NCBI GenBank assembly: GCA_047921175.1 | Contig: JBLRWQ010000104.1 | Span: 1-7,433, forward strand | Source: T1Sed10-7 sp047921175 | Lineage (GTDB): Bacteria; Actinomycetota; Nitriliruptoria; Nitriliruptorales; Nitriliruptoraceae | Length of the DNA stretch: 7,433 bases | Direction of reading: 5' to 3' | Part shown: piece by piece, positions 6,605-7,433 of the stretch | Numbering within the stretch: the stretch's first letter is position 1 | How the letters are laid out: every line of letters starts with the position of its first letter | Notes under the pieces: generated by a model | What the model was told of the DNA's origin: nothing | The model's input: only the letters and a program-made list of their open reading frames with translations | The model's database searches: none | Translations under genes and position numbers: made by a program

Positions 6605-6620
6605 CCGGCACCGGTGCCGG
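6605..6620. promoter_or_regulatory. Perfect 16-nt palindrome between the cupin and carbonic anhydrase genes
   Basis: CCGGCACCGGTGCCGG begins 3 nt past the cupin stop codon (6625-6623). It can be a dimeric protein site or, in RNA, a 6-bp hairpin with a CCGG loop that could slow ribosomes or RNase. No T-run follows, so it is not a classical intrinsic terminator. It is 52 nt or less from the carbonic anhydrase start. Confidence 0.45.
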
Positions 6621-6622
6621 GG

Positions 6623-7009
6623 TCAGTGGTCGTCCTCGGCGGCGTCGGCCTCGGCCTTGTCGGCGTGGACCGTGCCGGCCTCGTGCTCCGGCGGCGCGTA
6701 GGCGGTGACGATCCTGAGCGGCTCGTCGCCGGTGTTGATGAAGTTGTGGTGCACGCCGGCGCGGACCAGCACGAGGTGGCCGGCGCGGATGCCGAACCGC
6801 TCCCCGTCCAGCACGGCCTCGCCGATGCCGGCGGTGAAGTACAGGACCTGGTCGTGGCCCTCGTGGGTCTCCGCACCGATCTCCTCGCCCGGCTGGATCG
6901 TCATCGCGACGATCTGCATCTTCTCGCCGGTCATCAGGACGCGGCGGAAGTCGTCGTTGTCGCGGGCCAGGGTGTCCATGTCGACGTGGTAGTCGTGCTC
7001 GGTGCTCAT
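6623..7009 (-). CDS. Small cupin-domain protein
   Basis: A 128-residue single-domain cupin, probably a metal-binding beta-barrel in the cytoplasm. Cupin motif 1 is PGEEIGAETHEGHDQVLYF (40-58), with H49, H52 and Q54 as likely ligands; motif 2 is RAGHLVLVRAGVHHNFIN (75-92), with H88 as ligand and Arg in place of the usual Pro. The C-terminal YAPPEHEAGTVHADKAEADA (104-123) is typical of a widespread family of mannose-6-phosphate-isomerase-like cupins that have no assigned reaction. The ATG at 7009 has GGAG (7020-7017) 7 nt before it. The open frame runs further upstream but that part has no cupin-like sequence. Same strand and 54 nt before the carbonic anhydrase, so it may be the first gene of the DAB operon; a link to carbon supply is inference from position only. 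Confidence 0.87.
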   Translation of the reverse strand: MSTEHDYHVDMDTLARDNDDFRRVLMTGEKMQIVAMTIQPGEEIGAETHEGHDQVLYFTAGIGEAVLDGERFGIRAGHLVLVRAGVHHNFINTGDEPLRIVTAYAPPEHEAGTVHADKAEADAAEDDH

Positions 7010-7016
7010 GTTTGCG

Positions 7017-7020
7017 CTCC
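7017..7020 (-). promoter_or_regulatory. Ribosome binding site of the cupin gene
   Basis: GGAG 7 nt before the ATG at 7009; supports this start over the long upstream extension of the frame. Confidence 0.65.
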
Positions 7021-7040
7021 ATCCGTCGCGGTACTCGTCC

Positions 7041-7046
7041 ACCGTA
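7041..7046 (-). promoter_or_regulatory. Possible -10 element of the cupin gene
   Basis: TACGGT matches TANNNT and stands 31 nt before the cupin ATG, which would give a leader of about 25 nt. No good -35 hexamer is seen, so this is weak. Confidence 0.25.
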
Positions 7047-7101
7047 GTCGCGAGGGGTCGGCCGGCCGGGGCTGGCAACCCGTCCCGGCGGCCATGACAC
7101 C

Positions 7102-7151
7102 GTTGCTCCCCGGGGTTCGCCCGAACGTCGGAACGAACCCGGGGGAGCAAC
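7102..7151. repeat. Long inverted repeat (18-bp arms, 17 matched)
   Basis: Arms 7102-7119 and 7134-7151 (right arm CGAACCCGGGGGAGCAAC) pair at 17 of 18 positions; the only mismatch is G7112/G7141. The 14-nt loop itself holds CCGA/TCGG at 7121-7124 and 7128-7131, and the sequence GTTCG-CC-CGAAC (7115-7126) offers an alternative fold. It lies about 90 nt upstream of the cupin ATG in non-coding DNA. No T-run on either side, so a simple intrinsic terminator is not clear. It could end transcripts from upstream genes beyond the window, insulate the operon, be an RNA leader hairpin, or be a copy of a dispersed repeat. Confidence 0.8.
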
Positions 7152-7433
7152 CCGCCAGCCCGGGTGCGCGACACGAGCAGTCCGCCCTGGGGGTCCGGGT
7201 CGCTTGCGGTTCCCGCGGGTGCCACCCAGCCCGACACACCACCGTCCCCCTCTTTGGTGGGTAGCGACCCAACCGACGCAGCTCCCAGGTCACCCTCCGA
7301 CGCCGATTCCCGCGTCATCGACACATCCGGTAACGGTGCGTCACCCCCGTCGCCGAGGTGGTGTCGGTTTGGCGAGCCGGACCCTCCGTGCGCTGGCGGC
7401 ATCGCGCGGTGCAGTCTGCGTGCCGCAGGCAAC
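7152..7433. other. Non-coding, structure-prone stretch upstream of the cupin gene
   Basis: No open frame here looks like a protein; the frames on both strands are Arg/Pro/Gly-rich and lack start signals. Inverted repeats are dense: 7231-7243 with 7357-7367 (CCGACA-CA-CCACC against GGTGGTGTCGG, a 2-nt bulge), AACCGAC 7271-7277 with GTCGGTT 7363-7369, GGTG-CGT-CACC at 7335-7345, and a small hairpin with TGGGT/ACCCA arms around 7258-7271. The first two pairings share the same right arm and exclude one another. I recognise no known riboswitch, tRNA or other RNA family. It may hold the promoter and 5' end of a gene beyond the right edge. Confidence 0.4.

Noticed and set aside
7206..7235. T-box-like string TGGCACCCGCGGG on the minus strand
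   Set aside because: It has an extra C compared with the conserved TGGNACCGCGG, no stem I or specifier features are recognisable, and the downstream gene is a cupin, not a tRNA synthetase or amino-acid gene.
5660..7264. A 534-codon open frame on the plus strand opposite the carbonic anhydrase and cupin genes
   Set aside because: Composition is His/Arg/Val/Gly low complexity, and both opposing genes have full family motifs and ribosome binding sites.
7152..7433. c-di-AMP (ydaO), SAM-IV, cobalamin, TPP, fluoride and glycine riboswitches
   Set aside because: I looked for their conserved strings on both strands and found only short GC-rich similarities; none has its core motif.
7337..7433. Start of a plus-strand gene at GTG 7337 running off the right edge
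   Set aside because: The 32 visible codons give an Arg/Ala-rich stretch with no ribosome binding site and no recognisable signal peptide; too little to call.
1..7433. CRISPR array, insertion sequence, tRNA or rRNA
   Set aside because: No regularly spaced repeats, transposase motifs, cloverleaf or rRNA sequence was seen on either strand.

Overview
The window is about 70% or more G+C, with coding frames rich in GCC/CTG/CGC codons, short intergenic gaps, GGAG-type ribosome binding sites and TANNNT -10 hexamers. This fits a high-GC actinobacterium (Actinomycetota). Genus cannot be fixed from the sequence; a Pseudonocardia-like host is only a guess.

Layout. (1) Positions 1-424, minus strand: the first 141 codons of an ornithine aminotransferase (rocD), cut by the window edge. 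(2) 425-649: a divergent intergenic region with a recognisable rocD promoter and a 14-nt palindrome just before a possible -10 of the next gene. (3) 650-964, plus strand: a small winged-helix DNA-binding protein. (4) 939-7009, minus strand: five genes, all reading leftward. In transcription order they are a small cupin (7009-6623), a beta-class carbonic anhydrase (6568-5720), dabB (5645-3975), dabA (3970-1259) and a PII-like protein (1262-939). (5) 7010-7433: 424 nt with no convincing gene but with strong inverted repeats.

The core is a DAB-type inorganic-carbon accumulation system. DabB is a NuoL/MrpA-like membrane proton channel. DabA (DUF2309) is a large soluble subunit with a beta-carbonic-anhydrase-like zinc site; all four expected zinc/catalytic residues are present (C417, D419, H587, C602). 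In the described DAB systems the pair is thought to use the proton gradient to make CO2 hydration effectively one-way, so bicarbonate builds up in the cytoplasm. Here the pair is followed by a translationally coupled PII-like protein (ATGA overlap), a plausible energy or carbon sensor acting on DabAB, and preceded by an ordinary beta-carbonic anhydrase that could interconvert the bicarbonate and CO2. No RuBisCO or carboxysome gene lies in the window, so the role could be autotrophic or simply supply of bicarbonate to carboxylases.

Control appears to be at several levels. dabB lacks a ribosome binding site but has a TTGACT-N18-TAGTCT promoter ending 7 nt before its ATG, the arrangement of a leaderless mRNA. 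dabA and the PII gene have strong Shine-Dalgarno sequences inside the upstream gene. A perfect 16-nt palindrome sits between the cupin and carbonic anhydrase genes. The 3' end of the operon overlaps the convergent winged-helix gene by 26 bp.
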